Notes under the pieces: generated by a model
The model's input: only the letters and a program-made list of their open reading frames with translations
Databases searched by the model: none
What the model was told of the DNA's origin: nothing
Part shown: positions 1 through 10,678 of the stretch, piece by piece
Position numbering within the stretch: position 1 is the first letter of the stretch
Layout of the letters: every line of letters begins with the position of its first letter
Program-made: the position numbers and the translations under genes
Origin: Pseudorhizobium endolithicum
GTDB lineage: Bacteria; Pseudomonadota; Alphaproteobacteria; Rhizobiales; Rhizobiaceae
NCBI RefSeq assembly: GCF_902153245.2
Contig: NZ_CABFWF030000001.1
Span: forward strand, 248,001 to 312,000
DNA length: 64,000 nt
Reading direction: 5' to 3'

Positions 1-35
1 ATGACGCGGCCCCATCCGGGGCTGAGCGCCAAAAC

Positions 36-1364
36 TCAAAAACTCTCCTTCAGCCACTGGCCCATTCGGGCCAGCCGGCCGCTTCCGTTGCCGAGCGAGG
101 AGATCAGCCCACCCTGGGAGGCGTGCGTCTCCATGTCGGCGACCTGGGGATAGATCATCAGCCCCACCGCCGTGGAGAATGCCGGGCCCTTGGCTGCGAC
201 CGGAAGCCCGGAAATGCCCATCGGACGTCCGATCCGGACATTGCGGGCGAGAATCCGCCGTGCCGTTTCCGGCAATCCCGTCAACTGGCTCGCGCCTCCC
301 GTCAGCACCACGCGCTTTCCGACGATCGGGCTGAAGCCGGATTTCTGGATCCGGTCGCGGATCAGTTCCAGCGTCTCCTCGATGCGGGCACGGACGATCC
401 TCGTCACCAGAGACCGCGGCACCTGCGTCGGCAGGTCCCGGTCGTCCTCCCCGATCGGCGGGATGGAGATCATGTCGCGCTCGTCGGCGCCGTTGGCGAG
501 CGCCGAACCATGCACCACCTTCAGACGCTCGGCATCCTCGATGCGCGTGGAAAGACCGCGCGCAAGGTCCGTCGTCACGTGATGACCGCCGAGGCTGATC
601 GCATCAGTGTGAACGAGCTTGCCTTCCGCGAAGACGGAAATCGTCGTCGTGCCGCCGCCCATGTCGATCGCGGCGCAGCCCAATTCCACCTCGTCATCGA
701 CCAGGGCCGCAAGGCCGCTGGCGTAAGGGGTCGCGACCATGCCCTCAACGGAGAGATGGGCGCGGTTCACGCAGAGTTCCAGGTTCTTGAGCATGGCACG
801 CTCGGCCGTCACGACATGCATGTCGACACCGAGAAGATCACCGAACATGCCGAGCGGGTCGCGAATGCCGCGCTCGCCGTCGAGCGAGTAGCCGGTGGCA
901 AGCGAATGGAGGATCGCCCGATCCTGCCGCTGCGACTGCTGGCTTGCGGAAACAAGGACCTTGCGGAGGTCGGCGCCTTCAACTTCCTGGCCGCCGAGAT
1001 CGATGGTCGCGGTGTAGACGTCGCTGGCGAGACGGCCGGCGGAAATATTGATGATCAGGCTGTCGACGGTCAGCCCGGCCATCCGCTCCGCCGCGTCAAC
1101 AGCGAGCCGCACGACGCTCTCGGCCGCATCCAGATCGGCGATCACGCCCGACTTGACGCCGCGCGAACGCTGGTGGCCGATACCGATGATCTCGACATTG
1201 TGCGTCCGGCCCGGCAGCACCAGGCTCTCCTGGCGGGGCGTCAGGCGCCCGATCATGCAGACGACCTTCGTCGATCCGATGTCGAGGACGGTGACGACAT
1301 GGCTGCGCTTCGACGACAACGGCTTGAGGCGCGGCAGGAAATGACCCGAACCGAAGAGGCTCAT
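36..1364 (-). CDS. ftsA: Cell division protein FtsA
   Basis: Actin-like ATPase that tethers FtsZ filaments to the inner membrane and recruits later divisome proteins. The 442-residue product has the phosphate-1 motif DIGSTK near residue 28, the phosphate-2 segment DMGGGTT near residue 220, and an amphipathic C-terminal tail (GQWLKESF) of the kind that anchors FtsA to membrane. Length matches rhizobial FtsA. The ATG is chosen because it overlaps the ftsQ stop in a 4-nt ATGA junction; the frame stays open further upstream but that part overlaps ftsQ and is not FtsA-like. It is the last dcw gene in the window; ftsZ is expected just beyond the left edge. A small GCCCC/GGGGC hairpin lies at 9-22, downstream of the stop. 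Confidence 0.97.
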   Translation of the reverse strand: MSLFGSGHFLPRLKPLSSKRSHVVTVLDIGSTKVVCMIGRLTPRQESLVLPGRTHNVEIIGIGHQRSRGVKSGVIADLDAAESVVRLAVDAAERMAGLTVDSLIINISAGRLASDVYTATIDLGGQEVEGADLRKVLVSASQQSQRQDRAILHSLATGYSLDGERGIRDPLGMFGDLLGVDMHVVTAERAMLKNLELCVNRAHLSVEGMVATPYASGLAALVDDEVELGCAAIDMGGGTTTISVFAEGKLVHTDAISLGGHHVTTDLARGLSTRIEDAERLKVVHGSALANGADERDMISIPPIGEDDRDLPTQVPRSLVTRIVRARIEETLELIRDRIQKSGFSPIVGKRVVLTGGASQLTGLPETARRILARNVRIGRPMGISGLPVAAKGPAFSTAVGLMIYPQVADMETHASQGGLISSLGNGSGRLARMGQWLKESF

Positions 1365-2293
1365 GATTGCGCTCCCGCCTTCTTGAGTGCCTTGGTCCGC
1401 GCCTCGAGCGCTTCCTTGCGCCGCTCCATCGCCCCCTGAGACAATTGGACGGTGGTGCGATCGTCCAGCCGAAGATCGACGGCGGCGATGTCGCGCTCCA
1501 GTATCCCCTGCTCCGCATCGAGCCGCGACAGGACGGCGAGCGCCTTCTGCACGCCCTGCTCGGGCAGCTTCAACACGATGCCGTTGTCCAGGTGCAGATC
1601 CCACCGGCGGCCGGCGACGCGCACATAGGCCCTCACGCGGCTCTTCAGTTCCGGCCAGCCGGCCAGTTCCTGCTCGAAAGCCGCCGCCTTCGTCTCGGCC
1701 TCGCGCCCGACGAACAGGGGCAGCGTGGCAAACTTGCCGTCGCGGAGCGGCCCGATGATGTTGCCGTTCCGCTCGATCAGGGAAAGTTCCGAGCCGTGCT
1801 GCCATATCCCGAAGGCCTGACGCTCCTTCAGCATCACCTCGATGGTCTTCGGATAGACCTTTCGGACTTCCGCGTATTCGACCCAGGGCAGTTCCGAAAG
1901 CTTCCTGCGGGCGGCCTCAATATCGAGTGCGACAAGCGACGTGGTGCCGTCGAGGCCGAGAAGCTGAAGGATATCGATCTCGGAAGTCTGATCATTGCCC
2001 GAGACCCGAACGTCCTCGATGGCAAAACCTGCGGATGCCGTCACCGCCTGGGCAACCGTCTCGGTATGGCCGCCGACCGACATGCCGTAAAGGGCGACAG
2101 CCCCCAGAAAGGCGAAGGTAGAGAATGTCCCGACGTGACGGGGAATATGGACGCGGCCGATCGCGAGACTGACGGTGAAGCGGACGACACGGCGGAGCGG
2201 ACGCGGCAGGACGCGACGATCCTCTCCGCCGGCATAGGCATGCGGCGCCTGCTTCCCTGAACCTACGGCCCTTTTGCCGCTCACCGAAGACAC
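1361..2293 (-). CDS. ftsQ: Cell division protein FtsQ
   Basis: Bitopic divisome protein linking the cytoplasmic FtsA/FtsZ ring to the periplasmic FtsB/FtsL/FtsI complex. The 310-residue product has a basic cytoplasmic tail of about 50 residues, one membrane helix at roughly 53-74, a POTRA domain at about 88-157 (starting [10 protein letters not shown]) and a beta domain after it. I start at GTG 2293 because GGAGG lies 7 nt upstream; a TTG seven codons earlier is possible. The gene overlaps the end of ddl by 13 nt and its TGA overlaps the ftsA ATG, so ddl-ftsQ-ftsA is one translationally coupled unit. The long basic N-terminal tail is typical of alphaproteobacterial FtsQ. Confidence 0.94.
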   Translation of the reverse strand: MSSVSGKRAVGSGKQAPHAYAGGEDRRVLPRPLRRVVRFTVSLAIGRVHIPRHVGTFSTFAFLGAVALYGMSVGGHTETVAQAVTASAGFAIEDVRVSGNDQTSEIDILQLLGLDGTTSLVALDIEAARRKLSELPWVEYAEVRKVYPKTIEVMLKERQAFGIWQHGSELSLIERNGNIIGPLRDGKFATLPLFVGREAETKAAAFEQELAGWPELKSRVRAYVRVAGRRWDLHLDNGIVLKLPEQGVQKALAVLSRLDAEQGILERDIAAVDLRLDDRTTVQLSQGAMERRKEALEARTKALKKAGAQS

Positions 2294-3207
2294 GATGCGT
2301 CCTCCACCATCCAACGGACGAGATCACCGAACGAGAGGCCGGCATACGCGGCCATTTCAGGCACCAGCGAGGTGGGCGTCATGCCAGGCTGGGTATTGAC
2401 CTCCAGCCAGATCACCTCGCCGTCCTCCGAGAGACGGTCGTCGTAGCGAAAGTCGGATCGACTCACGCCGCGGCAGCCCATCGCCTGGTGCGCCTTGAGC
2501 GCAAAGGATTGGATCTTTTGGTAAACATTCGGTGAAATCGGCGCCGGTAAAATGTGCTTCGAGCCGCCTGCCGCGTACTTGGCGTCGTAGTCATAGAAGG
2601 CATTGCCGGTCGGGACCACTTCGGTGACGCCGAGAGGCTGGTCGCCCATCACGCCGCAGGTGAGCTCGCGACCGTAGACATAACGCTCCACCATGACCTC
2701 GTCGCCATACCGCCAGTCGTCCGACAGCAGGACCTGAGGCGGATGGGATTGATCTTCCTTGACGATCACCACACCGAAGGAGGAGCCCTCCCGGACCGGC
2801 TTCACGACATAGGGCGGATCGATGGGATGAGGGCTGCCGATGTCGAAACGGCTCATCACCCGTGCCTCAGCCACGGGAATTCCCGCCGCCTCGGCAACAT
2901 GCTTGGCACGCCCCTTGTCCATGGCCAGAGCCGAGGCCAGCACGCCCGAATGGGTGTAGGGAACCTGCAGATATTCAAGGACGCCCTGGATGGCGCCATC
3001 TTCCCCGAAAGGACCGTGAAGGGCGTTGAAGGCGACGTCGGGGCGAAGATCGGCCAGGAAGGAGGAAATGTTGCGATCCACATCGACACAAGTGACGCGA
3101 AAGCCTTCCGCCTCGAGCGCTTCGGCGCAAGCCTTTCCGGAAGACAGGCTTACGGGCCGCTCGGAGGAAAACCCTCCCATCAGAACAGCCACATGCTTGC
3201 CACTCAT
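2281..3207 (-). CDS. ddl: D-alanine--D-alanine ligase
   Basis: ATP-grasp ligase that makes D-Ala-D-Ala for the MurF step of peptidoglycan synthesis. The 308-residue product has the N-terminal start of the family ([12 protein letters not shown]), the loop HGPFGEDG near residue 65, the ATP-grasp lysine segment [13 protein letters not shown] and the metal-binding end [18 protein letters not shown] 3207 is preceded by GGAGG at a good distance; a start 17 codons further upstream lacks the family pattern. It is the first gene after the terminator that follows murB, so it heads its own transcription unit with ftsQ and ftsA. A CtrA-like site lies about 110-140 nt upstream. Confidence 0.96.
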   Translation of the reverse strand: MSGKHVAVLMGGFSSERPVSLSSGKACAEALEAEGFRVTCVDVDRNISSFLADLRPDVAFNALHGPFGEDGAIQGVLEYLQVPYTHSGVLASALAMDKGRAKHVAEAAGIPVAEARVMSRFDIGSPHPIDPPYVVKPVREGSSFGVVIVKEDQSHPPQVLLSDDWRYGDEVMVERYVYGRELTCGVMGDQPLGVTEVVPTGNAFYDYDAKYAAGGSKHILPAPISPNVYQKIQSFALKAHQAMGCRGVSRSDFRYDDRLSEDGEVIWLEVNTQPGMTPTSLVPEMAAYAGLSFGDLVRWMVEDASCLR

Positions 3208-3316
3208 CGACGACCTCCGGAAAAAGTACGCATCCTTGCCCCAGCTTGCTTGCGCCAACCTGTTCCTGATGCGATTCCAGTCCCATGCGGCGTTGAGGCC
3301 GATACTGACCGCATAT

Positions 3317-3345
3317 GGTTAACAAACCGTTTACTTTCGTTAACC
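3317..3345 (-). promoter_or_regulatory. CtrA-like binding site upstream of ddl-ftsQ-ftsA
   Basis: On the minus strand this reads TAAA-N7-TTAACCAT (the CAT ends at 3314), one mismatch from the alphaproteobacterial CtrA consensus TTAA-N7-TTAAC and a perfect match to the extended half-site TTAACCAT. The same stretch is also a perfect 7-bp inverted repeat, GGTTAAC (3317-3323) and GTTAACC (3339-3345). It sits 110-138 nt upstream of the ddl start and downstream of the murB terminator, where a promoter for ddl-ftsQ-ftsA must be. Motif match is seen directly; CtrA control is inferred. Confidence 0.5.
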
Positions 3346-3409
3346 GGAGCCGGAAAGGCGTGGAATTTCAACTACTCGGCACGGCTGCCTGAATCGGATT
3401 CGTCGCATG

Positions 3410-3446
3410 AAAAAAGGCCGCCAACTCGCTGGTATGGCAGCCTTTT
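3410..3446 (-). terminator. Rho-independent terminator after murB
   Basis: Read on the minus strand: AAAAGGCTGCC, a 13-nt loop, GGCGGCCTTTTTT. The stem is about 9-10 bp with one G-U pair and is followed directly by a T run. It overlaps the murB stop codon (3447-3445) and separates the murC-murB end of the dcw cluster from ddl-ftsQ-ftsA. Confidence 0.75.
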
Positions 3447-4446
3447 ATTCGCTTTGCATAATATGCCGGGCTATTCCGAGGTTACTCCCCTGGAAGGCCT
3501 TCACCTCCCTGCCCGGCATGAATATCCCGAGCCGTTTGATCTCCCATTCGAGCTTGATTCCGGAGTGTTCGAAGACGCGCTGCCGAACCGTCTCGCCCAG
3601 ATATTCCAGATCGTAGCCGCTGGCATGGCCGGTATTGATCATGAAGTTGCAGTGGAGCGAGGACATCTGCGCACCGCCGCAGACGAGTCCGCGGCAGCCG
3701 GCCTCGTCGATCAGCTTCCAGGCGGAGTGGCCTTCCGGGTTCTTGAAGGTCGAGCCGCCGGTCTTCTCCTTGACCGGCTGGACCGTCTCGCGGTGCTGGC
3801 GGACCGCGTCCATCTCCTGCCGGATCGTCGCCCGGTCTTCCGGATATCCTTCGAAGATCGCATGGGTGAAGATCAGTCCCGCCGGCGCCTTCGACTGCCG
3901 GTAGCCGTAGCCCATGTCGGCCTTCGTCAGCACATGCCGGTTGCCCTGCCGGTCGACCGCATGCACCTCGACGACCCGGTCGGCCGTCTCCGTGCCGTTC
4001 GCGCCGGCGTTCATGCGCAGCGCCCCGCCGATCGAGCCGGGAATGCCGTAGTAGAAGGCGAAGCCGCCGATGCCGTTGTCCATCGCCATGGCAGCGACGT
4101 GCTTGTCCGGGCAGATGGCGCCTGCCTGGATGCGGTTTTCGCCGGCGAGATCGACCTGCCCGAAGCCCTTCGCCGACAGCCGCAGCACCACGCCGGGAAT
4201 GCCGCCGTCGCGGACCAGAAGGTTGGATCCGACGCCGACCACCGTCAGGGGAACGTCATCCGGCAGGATCTTCAGGAAGGTCACCAGGTCGTCGACGTCG
4301 TGCGGCTGGAACATCAGTTCCGCAAGGCCTCCCGCCTGGAACCAGGTGACGCGATCCATCGGGGCATCCGGCGTCAACCGGCCGCGAAGTTCGTTGACGC
4401 GATCTCCGAGAGACGCCAGCAGTTTTTCCCCGTTTACCTGTTTCAT
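3445..4446 (-). CDS. murB: UDP-N-acetylenolpyruvoylglucosamine reductase
   Basis: FAD- and NADPH-dependent enzyme making UDP-MurNAc, the second committed step of peptidoglycan precursor synthesis. The 333-residue product has the FAD-binding segments [14 protein letters not shown] ([12 protein letters not shown]) and [16 protein letters not shown], and the C-terminal substrate segment GGSTFKNP that carries the catalytic serine of the type I family. ATG 4446 overlaps the murC stop in an ATGA junction, which decides the start over one 17 codons upstream. A terminator overlaps its own stop codon, so it ends the mraZ-murB transcription unit. Confidence 0.96.
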   Translation of the reverse strand: MKQVNGEKLLASLGDRVNELRGRLTPDAPMDRVTWFQAGGLAELMFQPHDVDDLVTFLKILPDDVPLTVVGVGSNLLVRDGGIPGVVLRLSAKGFGQVDLAGENRIQAGAICPDKHVAAMAMDNGIGGFAFYYGIPGSIGGALRMNAGANGTETADRVVEVHAVDRQGNRHVLTKADMGYGYRQSKAPAGLIFTHAIFEGYPEDRATIRQEMDAVRQHRETVQPVKEKTGGSTFKNPEGHSAWKLIDEAGCRGLVCGGAQMSSLHCNFMINTGHASGYDLEYLGETVRQRVFEHSGIKLEWEIKRLGIFMPGREVKAFQGSNLGIARHIMQSE

Positions 4447-5858
4447 ACCGACTGTCCCGAAATGCTTTCCAGTTCCCTGGGCAGAGCCGCTGCCCATTGG
4501 GTTATATTACCGGCTCCCAGAAGAACCACGAAATCACCCGGCTTCGCAATGCCCGCGACAATCGGCGCGAGATCGCCCGGACCGGTGATGTAGCGGGCGT
4601 CACGATGGCCGCCCGCGCGGATCTTGGTGACCAGCGCTTCGGAATCGACGCCCTCGATCGGCTCTTCGCCGGCCGCGTAGACGGGCGCCAGGATGATGCT
4701 GTCGGCATCGTTGAAGCAGGTGGCGAATTCTTCGAAGAGGCTGGAAAGGCGGGTAAAGCGGTGCGGCTGATGGACGGCGATGATGCGGCCGGAGCAAGAT
4801 TCGCGGGCGGCGCGCAAGACGGCCTTGATCTCTACCGGATGGTGCCCGTAGTCGTCGAAGACCGAAACGCCGTTCCAGGTGCCGGTCAGCGTGAAGCGAC
4901 GCTTGACCCCGCCGAAGGCCGCCAGCCCCTTGCGGATGTCTTCTTCCGCTATGCCGAGCCGGTTGGCGACCGCGATGGCTGCCGTCGCATTCGAGATGTT
5001 GTGGCGGCCGGGCATCGGCAGCGCGAGATCCTTGAAGGTGAACACCCGGCCGGTCCGCCGGCGGCGGATCTCCACATCGAAGATGGCCTTCGTCCCCTCC
5101 ATGCGGATGTTCGAGAAGCGCGCATCCGCCTGCGGATTTTCGCCGTAGGTGATGATCTTGCGGTCCTCGATCCGCGCCGCCAGCGCCTGCACCTCCGGAT
5201 GGTCGATGCACAGGACGCCGAAGCCGTAGAACGGCACGTTCTCGACGAACTGCCGGAAGGCGGCGCGCACTGCGTCGAAACTGCCGTAGTGGTCCAGGTG
5301 CTCGGGGTCGATGTTGGTGACCACCGCCACGTCGGCAGGCAGCTTCAGGAACGTTCCGTCCGATTCGTCGGCCTCCACCACCATCCATTCGCCCTCGCCC
5401 ATGCGGGCGTTGGTGCCGTAGGCATTGATGATGCCGCCGTTGATGACCGTAGGATCGAGTCCGCCGGCTTCGAGAAGCGTTGCGACCATCGACGTCGTGG
5501 TCGTCTTGCCGTGGGTGCCGCCGATGGCGATCGCGTTGCGGAAGCGCATCAGTTCCGCAAGCATCTCGGCGCGGCGGACCACCGGCAGGAATTTCTCGCG
5601 GGCCGCGATCAGTTCCGGATTGTTCTTCTTGATGGCGGTCGATACCACAACCACCTCGGCATCGCCGAGATTGTCGGCGGTATGCCCGACGAAAACGGGG
5701 ATGCCCTTTTCACGAAGCCGCTGGACATTGGCACCGTCCGACTGGTCGGAACCCTGGACGCGATGGCCGAGGTTGTGGAGCACCTCGGCGATGCCGCTCA
5801 TGCCGATGCCGCCGATGCCGATGAAATGGACGAGTCCGATGGCTTTCGGCATCTTCAT
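4443..5858 (-). CDS. murC: UDP-N-acetylmuramate--L-alanine ligase
   Basis: Adds L-Ala to UDP-MurNAc in the cytoplasm. The 471-residue product has the glycine-rich N-terminal nucleotide-binding loop [15 protein letters not shown], the ATP P-loop [10 protein letters not shown] near residue 120, the central Mur ligase NxEPxHxD-like segment ([10 protein letters not shown]) and the C-terminal domain with HQPHRFTR. Length is normal. It overlaps murG upstream (its ATG shares four bases with the murG TGA, and AAAGGAG lies just before) and murB downstream. Confidence 0.97.
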   Translation of the reverse strand: MKMPKAIGLVHFIGIGGIGMSGIAEVLHNLGHRVQGSDQSDGANVQRLREKGIPVFVGHTADNLGDAEVVVVSTAIKKNNPELIAAREKFLPVVRRAEMLAELMRFRNAIAIGGTHGKTTTTSMVATLLEAGGLDPTVINGGIINAYGTNARMGEGEWMVVEADESDGTFLKLPADVAVVTNIDPEHLDHYGSFDAVRAAFRQFVENVPFYGFGVLCIDHPEVQALAARIEDRKIITYGENPQADARFSNIRMEGTKAIFDVEIRRRRTGRVFTFKDLALPMPGRHNISNATAAIAVANRLGIAEEDIRKGLAAFGGVKRRFTLTGTWNGVSVFDDYGHHPVEIKAVLRAARESCSGRIIAVHQPHRFTRLSSLFEEFATCFNDADSIILAPVYAAGEEPIEGVDSEALVTKIRAGGHRDARYITGPGDLAPIVAGIAKPGDFVVLLGAGNITQWAAALPRELESISGQSV

Positions 5859-6982
5859 GAATGCTCTCCTTTGAATTCCACGACCGATTGACGGCGGGAA
5901 ATAGCCACAACCAGCTCTGCGAGCAAGGCCGCAGCATCGGGATGCCCGGCCTGTTTGGCGGCAGCCGCCATCTTCTGCAGCCGCTCAGGCTCTTTCATGG
6001 CCGACGAAAGGATGGCCGCGAGACGCTCCGGAGACAGTTCCGACTGCGGCACCACCTCTGCCCCGCCCTTCGCCACCAGCGCCGCGGCATTGGCAGCCTG
6101 GTCATGGTCGAGCGCGTAGGGATAGGGCACGAGAACGGCCGGCCGGCCGATGACGGCGATTTCGGACACCGTAGAGGCGCCGGAGCGGCAGATGACGAGA
6201 TGGGCGCCCGCGAGGCGTTCGGCCATGTCGCCGAAGAAGGGCGAGACTTCGGCCGGAACGCCAAGGCTGCGATAGGCCTCGGCCACGGCACCGGCATCGT
6301 CGGTACGCGCCTGTTGGATGACGGTGAGACGCGCACGCTCCTCCGGTTCCAGCAGGCCGACAGCCGCAGGAATGGCCTTGGAGAAGAACTGCGCCCCCTG
6401 GCTGCCACCGAACACCAGGAGTTTGAATTCCTGGGCTTCGGCCGAGGGCCGATAAAGCGTCTTTGCAGCCTCGAGCACGGCAGGGCGCACCGGGTTTCCG
6501 GTTATGACTGTTCGGTCCGCATGCGCGCCGCTCCCCTCGGGCAGGAAGCCGCCGGCGATCGCTTGGACCCGCGATGCAAGCGCCTTGTTGGCACGTCCCA
6601 TGACCGCGTTCTGCTCATGGATGACCGACGGAACGCCCATCGACGTCGCGGCGAGCAGCGGCGGGACGGTGGGATAACCGCCGAAACCGACCACTGCGAG
6701 CGGCTTCAGCCGGCCGATCAGCCGCCGGGCGGCTCGCAGGCCGCTCCAAAGCGTCCAGCCGGTGCGCAGCAGCGCGATCGGGTTCTTGGAACCGAAGGTG
6801 GCGGACGGGACGACGTGGATCTCTTCGGCGGGAAACGTACCGGCAAAACGTTCCGCACGGCTGTCCGTGACGAGATGCACGGAATAGCCCCTCGCCTTCA
6901 ATTCGTGGCCCAGCGCTTCTGCCGGAAACAGATGGCCGCCGGTACCGCCGGCCGCCAGCAGGATAATGCCCTTGCTCATCAT
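5855..6982 (-). CDS. murG: Lipid II synthase, UDP-GlcNAc transferase MurG
   Basis: Membrane-associated GT-B glycosyltransferase adding GlcNAc to lipid I to give lipid II. The 375-residue product has the N-terminal loop [12 protein letters not shown], the [12 protein letters not shown] segment, the second glycine loop GGSQGAQ and the UDP-GlcNAc-binding region [11 protein letters not shown]. Two adjacent ATG codons (6982 and 6979) follow CGGAG; the first is used here. The ftsW stop lies immediately upstream with no gap. Confidence 0.97.
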   Translation of the reverse strand: MMSKGIILLAAGGTGGHLFPAEALGHELKARGYSVHLVTDSRAERFAGTFPAEEIHVVPSATFGSKNPIALLRTGWTLWSGLRAARRLIGRLKPLAVVGFGGYPTVPPLLAATSMGVPSVIHEQNAVMGRANKALASRVQAIAGGFLPEGSGAHADRTVITGNPVRPAVLEAAKTLYRPSAEAQEFKLLVFGGSQGAQFFSKAIPAAVGLLEPEERARLTVIQQARTDDAGAVAEAYRSLGVPAEVSPFFGDMAERLAGAHLVICRSGASTVSEIAVIGRPAVLVPYPYALDHDQAANAAALVAKGGAEVVPQSELSPERLAAILSSAMKEPERLQKMAAAAKQAGHPDAAALLAELVVAISRRQSVVEFKGEHS

Positions 6983-8134
6983 CTACTCCGCCGGGACGCC
7001 GGCCACGCGAAAGAGGCTGCGCTCCTGTGCCCGCTTTTCCGGGCGATGACGGGTGAGCGCGAGGATGAAGCCGGCGGTGACGCAGATGGCGATCATGGAC
7101 GAGCCGCCGTAGGAAATCAGCGGCAGCGTCATGCCCTTCGCCGGCATCAGTTCGAGGTTCACGCCGATGTTGATCATCGACTGCATGCCGATCTGCAACA
7201 CGAGGCCCGCGACGGCGAAGCGGGCGAAGTCGTTGCGCTCCCTGAAGGCATGGCTCAGCCCCCGCAGGACGATGAAGGCGAAGATCGCCACCAGCACCAT
7301 GCAGAACAGGATGCCGAATTCTTCGGCCGCGACGGAGAAGATGAAGTCGGTATGGCTGTCGGGGATGATACGCTTGACGATGCCCTCGCCCGGCCCCTGG
7401 CCGAACCAGTCGCCGCGGATGATGGCATCCCGCGCCGTATCCACCTGGAAAGTATCGCCCTCGCCGGTGAGGAAGCGGTCGATACGGCCGGCGACGTGCG
7501 GCAGCATGTAGTAGGCGGTGACGAAGCCGCCGACCCCCAAGGCACCGAGCACCATGATCCACAACCAGGGCATTCCGGCCATGAAGAACATGCCCCCCCA
7601 GACGACCGAGGTCAGGATGGTCTGGCCGAGGTCGGGCTGCGCCACGAGCAGGGCGCCGACGATGCCGAAGAGAATGATGGCGAAGAGATTTCCCGGAATT
7701 TCGGGCTGGCGCGCATGCTCGGCAAAGAGCCAGGCGCAGACCACCACGAAGGCCGGCTTCATGAACTCCGAAGGCTGGATGGAAAAGCTGCCGATCGAGA
7801 TCCAGCGCCGCGATCCCTTCACCTCGACGCCGAAGAACAGGGCGAGCACCATCATCATCAATGAGACGGCAAGCAGGATGATGGCCGTGCGCCGGACCTG
7901 CCGCGGCGTCAGGAACGACAAGCCGATCATGACGACCAGCGACGGCACGATGAAGACGGCATGGCGTTCGACGAAGTGGAAGCTGTCCAGCCCGAGCCGT
8001 TCGGCGACCGGCGGAGATGCGGCGAAGGACAGCATGAAGCCGATGCCCATCAGCAGGATGAAAGCCGCCAGGAAGAAGCGGTCGATCGTCCAGAACCAGT
8101 CCGCCAGCGGTCCCCGGTCGGCGCGGCTTACCAT
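6983..8134 (-). CDS. ftsW: SEDS peptidoglycan glycosyltransferase FtsW
   Basis: Septal SEDS-family polymerase that extends glycan strands from lipid II together with FtsI. The 383-residue product is strongly hydrophobic with about ten membrane segments and family motifs KGSRRWI, QPSEFMK, QPDLGQ, and the C-terminal SYGGSSM; the loop around SHTDFIFSVAAEEFG is the conserved extracellular region. A good ribosome site (AAGGGGAC) precedes the ATG. murD ends 2 nt upstream, so it is part of the same operon. Confidence 0.97.
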   Translation of the reverse strand: MVSRADRGPLADWFWTIDRFFLAAFILLMGIGFMLSFAASPPVAERLGLDSFHFVERHAVFIVPSLVVMIGLSFLTPRQVRRTAIILLAVSLMMMVLALFFGVEVKGSRRWISIGSFSIQPSEFMKPAFVVVCAWLFAEHARQPEIPGNLFAIILFGIVGALLVAQPDLGQTILTSVVWGGMFFMAGMPWLWIMVLGALGVGGFVTAYYMLPHVAGRIDRFLTGEGDTFQVDTARDAIIRGDWFGQGPGEGIVKRIIPDSHTDFIFSVAAEEFGILFCMVLVAIFAFIVLRGLSHAFRERNDFARFAVAGLVLQIGMQSMINIGVNLELMPAKGMTLPLISYGGSSMIAICVTAGFILALTRHRPEKRAQERSLFRVAGVPAE

Positions 8135-8136
8135 AG

Positions 8137-9543
8137 TCAGTCCCCTTTCTTCGTCTCGACCAGCATCGTGACGCCGTCGAGCGCGGCAACATGGCTCACG
8201 AAGGCATCTCCGCGGACCTCGAAGTTCTTGTACTGATCGAAGCTGGCGCAGGCCGGCGAGAGCATTACCGCCGAATCTCCCCCGTCCGCGGCAGCGTCCG
8301 CAGCCGCATGCACCACGGCGCGTTCGAGGGTGCCCGAGATCTCGTAAGGGACCTGTTCACCGAGCGTTGCAGCAAACGCCGGAGCTGCCTCTCCGATCAG
8401 ATAGGCTTTGACGATACGCGGAAAGAGTGGTGCGAGGCTTGCGATCCCGCCTTCCTTGGGAAGCCCGCCCGCTATCCAGTAGATACGGTCGTAGCTGGAA
8501 AGCGCCGGGGCGGCGGCCTCCGCATTGGTCGCCTTGGAATCGTTGATGAAAACCACCTGCGCGCGCCGTCCGACCGGTTGCATGCGATGTTTCAAACCCG
8601 GGAAGGAGCGGAGGCCGGCGCGGATTTCCTCGGCGCCGACACCCACCGCCAGGCAGGTGGCGATGGCAGCGGCAGCGTTCTGGGCATTGTGGCTGCCCTT
8701 CAGTGTGTCCATCCCGGCAAGGTCGGCGAACGCCGCCGCAGTTCCGCCTTGCGCCTCGATGATCCGGCTTCCCTCCGCATAGAGGCCCTCTGCCAGCGGA
8801 TTGCGCTTCGAAATCCTGCGGACACGCACGCCGGCCCGCTCCACCCGATCCGCGATCAGAGACGAAAAGCTGTCGTCGATGCCGATGATCGCCGTCCGGC
8901 TGCCTGCCACCAGCCGCTCCTTGATGTCCGCATAGTGCTGCATCGTCCCATGACGGTCGAGATGGTCCGGCGTAAGGTTGAGGAGTAATCCCGCAGTCGG
9001 GTTCAGCGTCGGGGCCAGATCGATCTGGTAGGAAGAGCATTCGACCACATAGTACCGTCGGGCCTTTGGTGGATCGAGCGTCAGGAGCGCCGTTCCGATA
9101 TTGCCGCCGAGCTGGGTGTCGCGGCCGCTGGTCCTCAGGATATGCGCGATCAATGCGGTCGTCGTGGATTTCCCGTTGGTACCGGTGATGGCGATGAAAG
9201 GGCAGTCGGGCGCGTGCGCCCGACGCTCGCGTACGAAGAGCTCGATGTCGCCGATGATCTCCAGCCCTGCGGCCCTGGCAAGGTCGACGCTCCAGTGCGG
9301 CCTCGGATGCGTCAGCGGAACGCCGGGCGAGAGCACGAATGCAGCCTGCGCCGGCCAGTCGATGCCGCGAAGATCGCCCGTGGGAATGCCAGCGGCCGCC
9401 GCCTTGGCGATGCTGTCGGGATTGTCGTCCCAGGCCACGACCTCGGCACCGCCTGCCACGAGCGCCCGTGCCGTCGCCAGCCCCGAGCCGCCAAGGCCGA
9501 AGAGAGCGACCTTCTTTCCCGCGAATGTGGTGACCGGGATCAT
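8137..9543 (-). CDS. murD: UDP-N-acetylmuramoylalanine--D-glutamate ligase
   Basis: Cytoplasmic Mur ligase adding D-Glu to UDP-MurNAc-L-Ala. The 468-residue product has the Rossmann-like start [14 protein letters not shown], the P-loop [14 protein letters not shown] near residue 120, [11 protein letters not shown] in the middle domain and the C-terminal segment [11 protein letters not shown]. It lies 7 nt downstream of mraY and 2 nt upstream of ftsW. The ribosome site is weak, which fits translational coupling. Confidence 0.97.
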   Translation of the reverse strand: MIPVTTFAGKKVALFGLGGSGLATARALVAGGAEVVAWDDNPDSIAKAAAAGIPTGDLRGIDWPAQAAFVLSPGVPLTHPRPHWSVDLARAAGLEIIGDIELFVRERRAHAPDCPFIAITGTNGKSTTTALIAHILRTSGRDTQLGGNIGTALLTLDPPKARRYYVVECSSYQIDLAPTLNPTAGLLLNLTPDHLDRHGTMQHYADIKERLVAGSRTAIIGIDDSFSSLIADRVERAGVRVRRISKRNPLAEGLYAEGSRIIEAQGGTAAAFADLAGMDTLKGSHNAQNAAAAIATCLAVGVGAEEIRAGLRSFPGLKHRMQPVGRRAQVVFINDSKATNAEAAAPALSSYDRIYWIAGGLPKEGGIASLAPLFPRIVKAYLIGEAAPAFAATLGEQVPYEISGTLERAVVHAAADAAADGGDSAVMLSPACASFDQYKNFEVRGDAFVSHVAALDGVTMLVETKKGD

Positions 9544-9550
9544 GGGCGGC

Positions 9551-10654
9551 TCACCGGAGTTTCAGGGTGGACAGCCCGAGAAGCGCCAGTCCGACGGCGA
9601 TGATCCAGAAGCGCACCACGACCTGGCTCTCGGTCCAGCCGAGCTTTTCGAAATGATGGTGGATCGGCGCCATCAGGAAGACACGCCGGCCGGTCAGCTT
9701 GAAGAAGCCGACCTGGATGATGACCGACAGCGTCTCCATGACGAACAGGCCGCCGATGATGACCATGACGATCTCGTGCTTTGTGGCGACCGCAACGGAG
9801 CCGATCAAGCCGCCCAGCGCCAGCGATCCGGTGTCGCCCATGAAGATGGCGGCGGGCGGAGCGTTGAACCAGAGGAAGCCGAGGCCGGCGCCGATCACCG
9901 CGCCGAGGATGACGGCGAGTTCGCCCGTGCCGGGCACGAAGTTGATCTGCAGATAGTTGGCGAACACGCCGTTTCCGACGAGGTAGGCGATCGCGCCGAA
10001 GGAGGCGGCGGCGATCATCACCGGCACGATGGCAAGCCCGTCCAGGCCGTCGGTCAGGTTGACGGCGTTGCCGGCACCGACGATCACGAAGGCGCCGAAC
10101 AGCACGAAGAAGATGCCGAGGTCGACCAGAAAGTCCTTGAAGAAGGGGAAAGCGATCGAAGAGGAAAGATCCGGGTTGCCCGCCTGCTGCGTCGCCGACG
10201 CGACCTGCATCATGAAGAAGACGGCGATTGCCGCGATGACGAACTCGATCCCCAGCCGGGCCTTGCCGGAAAAGCCCTTGTCCGTCTGCTTCGTCACCTT
10301 CAGGTAGTCATCGTAGAAACCGATCGCGCCGAAGCCGAGCGTGACCAGGAGGGTCGCCACGACATAGACGTTGGAGAGATCCGCCCAGAGCAGCGAGCCG
10401 CCAACAATGCCGGCGAGAATCATCAGGCCGCCCATGGTCGGCGTTCCGGCCTTCTTGAAATGAGTCTGCGGCCCGTCGGCCCGAATCGGCTGTCCCTTGC
10501 CCTGCCTTACCCTCAGCGATGAGATCATGGCGGGGCCAAACAGGAAGACGATCAGAGCGGAGGTACAGAGAGCGGCTCCGGTGCGGAACGTGATGTACCG
10601 GAAGAGATTGAAGAATTGGAACGAATCCGCCAGTTCCACAAGCCAGATGAGCAT
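9551..10654 (-). CDS. mraY: Phospho-N-acetylmuramoyl-pentapeptide-transferase
   Basis: Integral membrane enzyme that transfers phospho-MurNAc-pentapeptide to undecaprenyl phosphate, making lipid I. The 367-residue product has around ten membrane helices, the conserved [10 protein letters not shown], the metal-binding DDYLK and [10 protein letters not shown] segments, and the [10 protein letters not shown] loop near the C terminus. AAAGGG precedes ATG 10654. murF ends 24 nt upstream. Confidence 0.97.
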   Translation of the reverse strand: MLIWLVELADSFQFFNLFRYITFRTGAALCTSALIVFLFGPAMISSLRVRQGKGQPIRADGPQTHFKKAGTPTMGGLMILAGIVGGSLLWADLSNVYVVATLLVTLGFGAIGFYDDYLKVTKQTDKGFSGKARLGIEFVIAAIAVFFMMQVASATQQAGNPDLSSSIAFPFFKDFLVDLGIFFVLFGAFVIVGAGNAVNLTDGLDGLAIVPVMIAAASFGAIAYLVGNGVFANYLQINFVPGTGELAVILGAVIGAGLGFLWFNAPPAAIFMGDTGSLALGGLIGSVAVATKHEIVMVIIGGLFVMETLSVIIQVGFFKLTGRRVFLMAPIHHHFEKLGWTESQVVVRFWIIAVGLALLGLSTLKLR

Positions 10655-10678
10655 CCATGGCCCTTTCTAGAAGCCGTA

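Noticed and set aside
2281..2314. ftsQ starting at the TTG at 2314
   Set aside because: A GTG at 2293 has GGAGG at a proper distance; the TTG has none.
4143..4497. Longer murB starting at 4497
   Set aside because: The extra 17 residues overlap murC and lack MurB similarity; the ATGA overlap at 4446 is the better start.
2554..4593. Large plus-strand open frame covering murB, ddl and part of murC
   Set aside because: It is the antisense shadow of real genes in high-G+C DNA; no ribosome site or recognised domain.
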